Assembly (NCBI GenBank): GCA_902825215.1 | Contig: LR782234.1 | Location: 5,721,001 to 5,785,000 of the forward strand | From: Pseudomonas fluorescens | Lineage (GTDB): Bacteria; Pseudomonadota; Gammaproteobacteria; Pseudomonadales; Pseudomonadaceae | Reading direction: 5' to 3' | DNA: 64,000 bases | Shown here: positions 61,376 to 64,000 of the stretch, one piece after another | How the letters are laid out: each line of letters begins with the position of its first letter | Position numbering within the stretch: position 1 is the first letter of the stretch | Notes under the pieces: model-generated | The model's database searches: none | What the model saw: only the letters and a program-made list of their open reading frames with translations | Told to the model about the DNA's origin: nothing | Program-made: the position numbers and the translations under genes

Positions 61376-61759
61376 ATGCTGAACACTCTGGATGTGAATT
61401 TTCATGGAAAACGACATACGGATTTCGATCTCGCACGAATCCTAAAAGCACAAGCGCAAGGCTTCGAAAAACCGATAACAGCCTATCTCTGCGGAGTATC
61501 CATAAAGGCTCGTGCTGGATTAGGCGTCGTGTTTGGTCACAACCGTAAAGACCGATATGGACGGTTCGGCGACGGTCACCTGATCCGGACTTCTGACGTG
61601 ATTAAGGCGGAGCGCGAGGGCCGATTTAGGGTACTTACCACAGAGAACTCACGCTACGTGATCGCGACGTTTCAGCACGGTAATGGGCGTGCGAGCCTGC
61701 GAGATTTTCTACATATTTCACAGGGGCACCACCATTTCACTCCACGAGTGTTGCAGTAG
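61376..61759 (+). CDS. Hypothetical protein
   Basis: A 127-residue basic protein with AAAGGAG before the ATG. Segments such as LCGVSIKARAGLGVVFGHN and NSRYVIATFQHGNGRASL are beta-like; His is frequent near the C-terminus (HISQGHHHFTPR). Family not recognised. Third in a run of small plus-strand genes. Confidence 0.6.
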   Translation: MLNTLDVNFHGKRHTDFDLARILKAQAQGFEKPITAYLCGVSIKARAGLGVVFGHNRKDRYGRFGDGHLIRTSDVIKAEREGRFRVLTTENSRYVIATFQHGNGRASLRDFLHISQGHHHFTPRVLQ

Positions 61760-61871
61760 TGCCGTTTTCCTTGTTCGCTAGGAGTGAGACGGGGATTGAG
61801 TGGGCTAGACCAGTGACTGCGTTCGATCTGACAAGTCGATAGTGCATTCTTAGACATCAGGGCTGGCCGTG

Positions 61872-62426
61872 TCATGAGACCGCAGTCATAACCACTGACG
61901 GGGGAGCTGCCCCCTCAGGAGCAGAATCGATAACAAACTCCCCCTGAACGTATGCAACACTCAACACTATCTGTCCTTTGGGACTGACGAACAGAACCGT
62001 TTCACGCTTACCCAACTTGATTGCTCGCTTAAGCTTGTTAACACCAAGGAGTATCTTGAATCCACGCTCCGCCAGAAAGCCTATGACGTCCTCATCACCG
62101 CAGTTAGCGTGTTTCCTGACGTTATCAGTTTTCGTGATCACTCTCAGATTCCAGGGTACATGCAACCCGCAAACATGTTTACCTTGAAGAGGGATGATGT
62201 GATCAACGTCATGCTTAGTACCTGTCACGACTGAAAGCCGCTTGGCCTCAGTGTAATAAGCGTCAATTGCCTCATGGTCAACCCAAGACGGCGTGGCGTT
62301 CTGCAACGCTATTCTTCGCTTCAGGGCATTCCACTTCAGAACGTCCTTGCGCCTTTGCACTCTTAGCAAGGCATCTACGTCTCCTGCGGCAGCCCGAAGG
62401 ACGTCATCTCGTTCGAACTGTCGCAT
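61872..62426 (-). CDS. HNH endonuclease
   Basis: A 184-residue HNH nuclease. The core is HDVDHIIPLQGKHVCG (HNH first His pair), followed by HVPWNLRVITKTDNVRKHA (Asn and last His of the motif). The N-terminus is Lys/Arg-rich and helical, and the C-terminus is a short beta segment. It looks like phage- or island-type HNH enzymes used in restriction or packaging. No methylase is beside it. Confidence 0.82.
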   Translation of the reverse strand: MRQFERDDVLRAAAGDVDALLRVQRRKDVLKWNALKRRIALQNATPSWVDHEAIDAYYTEAKRLSVVTGTKHDVDHIIPLQGKHVCGLHVPWNLRVITKTDNVRKHANCGDEDVIGFLAERGFKILLGVNKLKRAIKLGKRETVLFVSPKGQIVLSVAYVQGEFVIDSAPEGAAPPSVVMTAVS

Positions 62427-62458
62427 TGCGTCGATTAAACATCCTTTGGCGGTTCCGG

Positions 62459-63157
62459 TCAGAATGGAAAATCCAGTTTTTTCTGCACCGCAAACTCGCC
62501 TGGTGCTTTTCCTCGTTCGAAAGCAATCAAATACGACATCTGGACGGTCAAGGGCGTCGCCTCTGACTGCTCGCCAGAAATCTTCAGATGTACTTTGCGA
62601 GTCGCATATTGAATTGATACCTCAAGCCCTTGCAGCTCATCGATCAGCTCCTGCATCTCGTCGTAAACGGCAAATTTGGCGCTTTCTGAGTAATCGCTGG
62701 CGCAATCCCTGTAGTCACGAAAATAGTCCACGAGTGACGCAAACACCTCGTGGGCATCACGCTGCATTTCAAAGCCGGGTTGGGACATATCTACTGTGGA
62801 GCTTTCTGCAAGCTTAGCGAGTTGTTGTCCCGTCGACAGAGGCAGCGCCGGTAGGGTGACATAGTCGCGTTCAATACGGGCTTTCTCTGCTCTCAATTCC
62901 TCTTCTGAGGGGATGTCGAAGGGCTTGTTGAAGACATCAATGTCTTCGATCTCAAAAGCAACTGCGAGCGCACGTCGAGTATCAGTGCTTGCCGATTTGG
63001 CATTCTCAACGCGTTGTACAGTCCGTACGTTCAAGCCTGCAAGCTCGGCAAGAGTCTCCTGTGACCATTGAAAAATATCCCGCATTTTGCGGATGAGTGC
63101 GGCAAATTCTTCGAGACCCAACACATGAGGTTGGCTAGACGAGGCGTTTGTATTCAT
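62459..63157 (-). CDS. XRE-family regulator with a long C-terminal domain
   Basis: A 232-residue protein from the ATG with GGAG 7 bases upstream. The helix-turn-helix (about residues 12-70) reads LIRKMRDIFQWSQETLAELAGLNVRTVQRVENAK. The C-terminal 150 residues form an acidic, helical domain of unknown role. It lies 33 bases upstream of the HNH gene on the same strand, so it may control it. Confidence 0.78.
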   Translation of the reverse strand: MNTNASSSQPHVLGLEEFAALIRKMRDIFQWSQETLAELAGLNVRTVQRVENAKSASTDTRRALAVAFEIEDIDVFNKPFDIPSEEELRAEKARIERDYVTLPALPLSTGQQLAKLAESSTVDMSQPGFEMQRDAHEVFASLVDYFRDYRDCASDYSESAKFAVYDEMQELIDELQGLEVSIQYATRKVHLKISGEQSEATPLTVQMSYLIAFERGKAPGEFAVQKKLDFPF

Positions 63158-63391
63158 TTTCAAGCTCCATGAGATTGTCGGTACGGCTCATGATGAAGAA
63201 GCTGCTGATGACACAACACGACAGGAACCCGACAGAGAGCAGACAAGTCCTGAGGCCTTACTGAGGTCTCGATGAATTGGGGTCGGCTGCAGACACTTGC
63301 ACCTCTTTGCTCAGCGTAGTAGTGATACCGTCCTCCGAGCCCGTGATCCGAGTGTAGGCCGGGAATGACAATTACCTACTAGGACAACGAA

Positions 63392-64000
63392 ATGGACATT
63401 CGGTACTTCCTTGAACAGCGGCTAGCTTTTATCAAGCAGCTTTATCTGAATGGGGCGAGCCCGTTTGACGACCGCAAAAGGAAAATTGAGAACGAAGAAG
63501 CCCCCTTCATCCCGCCCTATAGCGAAGATGGGGAACCTGCATATTTGAATGAATGGCTAGAAGCTGATTCATCAGTGCAGGTGCTGGGTAGCGCATGCTT
63601 ATCAATGATTGCTGCGTCACTACACTTATATTTAAAAGAATGGGAGCGTCAGCTTGGGCCTGCTCCAGGGCTTTCACTCAAATCAGAATTCAAAAATGGC
63701 GGATGGCCAAATGGCTACAGAGCATTCTACCTGGCCCATGGTTCAGACCGGTTTGAGGATGGCCCATTCGATTTCGCTTTGATTGAAGAACTCGTGCTGG
63801 CGAGGAATAGCATCCAACATCCCGACTCCCTGATCTTCGAAACATCTCGATATTCTGACGATGCGCTCCAGAAGATGCCAAGCCCATTTTTCGTGAGTGA
63901 TCGAGAGAAAACCTTGATTGAGGAGGCAGATGACGAGAGTCGGCAATGGCTATATCGCCCCCACATTCACATCACTACCGAGAAATTTCTGCACGCTGTT
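63392..64000 (+). CDS. Hypothetical protein with RNxxxH motif, 3' end outside the window
   Basis: An open frame of 203 codons that runs off the right edge. The ATG (MDIRYFLEQRLAFIKQL) has AGGA nearby. It is helical and contains LVLARNSIQHPDSL, an R-N-x3-H element like the HEPN active site, and begins with helices that would suit that fold. HEPN membership is my inference. No stop is seen, so the full length is unknown. Confidence 0.68.
   Translation, partial: MDIRYFLEQRLAFIKQLYLNGASPFDDRKRKIENEEAPFIPPYSEDGEPAYLNEWLEADSSVQVLGSACLSMIAASLHLYLKEWERQLGPAPGLSLKSEFKNGGWPNGYRAFYLAHGSDRFEDGPFDFALIEELVLARNSIQHPDSLIFETSRYSDDALQKMPSPFFVSDREKTLIEEADDESRQWLYRPHIHITTEKFLHAV

Overview
The window comes from a fluorescent Pseudomonas (P. 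fluorescens group). The gene content and order are typical of that group: cbcV-betT-betI-betB-betA for choline and betaine, tkt-epd-pgk-fba with a methyltransferase-type regulator and metK beside them, ligB, mltA, and very many REP/REPIN-type palindromic intergenic repeats. Coding sequence up to about 43.3 kb is mostly GC-rich with Pseudomonas-like codon choice. Two stretches look foreign: a small AT-rich insert at 26.16-27.25 kb and a long lower-GC accessory region from about 43.35 kb to the end of the window.

Region 1 (1-10.6 kb): the end of a choline/betaine ABC importer ATPase, the choline transporter BetT, the repressor BetI with a perfect 20-bp palindromic operator, betaine aldehyde dehydrogenase and choline dehydrogenase (choline to glycine betaine), then a TldD/TldE-type metalloprotease pair. 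Region 2 (10.6-23 kb): MFS exporter, DbpA helicase, HI0933-type flavoprotein, YccS-like membrane protein, a periplasmic binding protein, an ElaA-type acetyltransferase, a winged-helix protein, a YgjP-like peptidase, a REC-PAS-GGDEF-EAL protein and a PL7 alginate lyase. Region 3 (23-27.3 kb): two small accessory proteins, one behind a highly structured leader, a complete hipBA toxin-antitoxin locus with twin operators, and the small AT-rich insert.

That insert holds the most surprising gene: a protein that aligns without gaps to eukaryotic ubiquitin residues 1-72 (49 of 72 identical by hand count). It stops at an in-frame TAG at the Leu73 position. Arg-Gly-Gly, one extra Arg and then TAA follow in the same frame. 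A divergent beta-rich small gene lies beside it. The insert is bracketed by a degenerate duplicate of the 3' end of fba plus its terminator, which is the footprint expected of site-specific integration into the end of fba.

Region 4 (27.3-43.3 kb): fba, two small lipoproteins, pgk, epd and tkt on the minus strand; a divergent ArsR-methyltransferase regulator and metK; then ligB, a DUF1090 protein, a c'-type cytochrome lipoprotein, MltA, a MAPEG protein and an MFS exporter. Region 5 (43.3-64 kb) begins where a Na+/H+ antiporter gene is frameshifted and cut off. It reads as a defence island: a Hachiman pair (HamA nuclease and HamB helicase), a DUF4145 protein, an Abi-type HEPN protein, an AbiJ-NTD/Mrr-like nuclease, an OLD ATPase-TOPRIM nuclease, a DUF3800-DUF6998 pair, a DEDD exonuclease-like protein, two XRE regulators, a DUF6957 protein, an HNH nuclease, several unknown small genes, and a partial RNxxxH-bearing protein that runs off the right edge. 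No rRNA, tRNA or CRISPR array was recognised.
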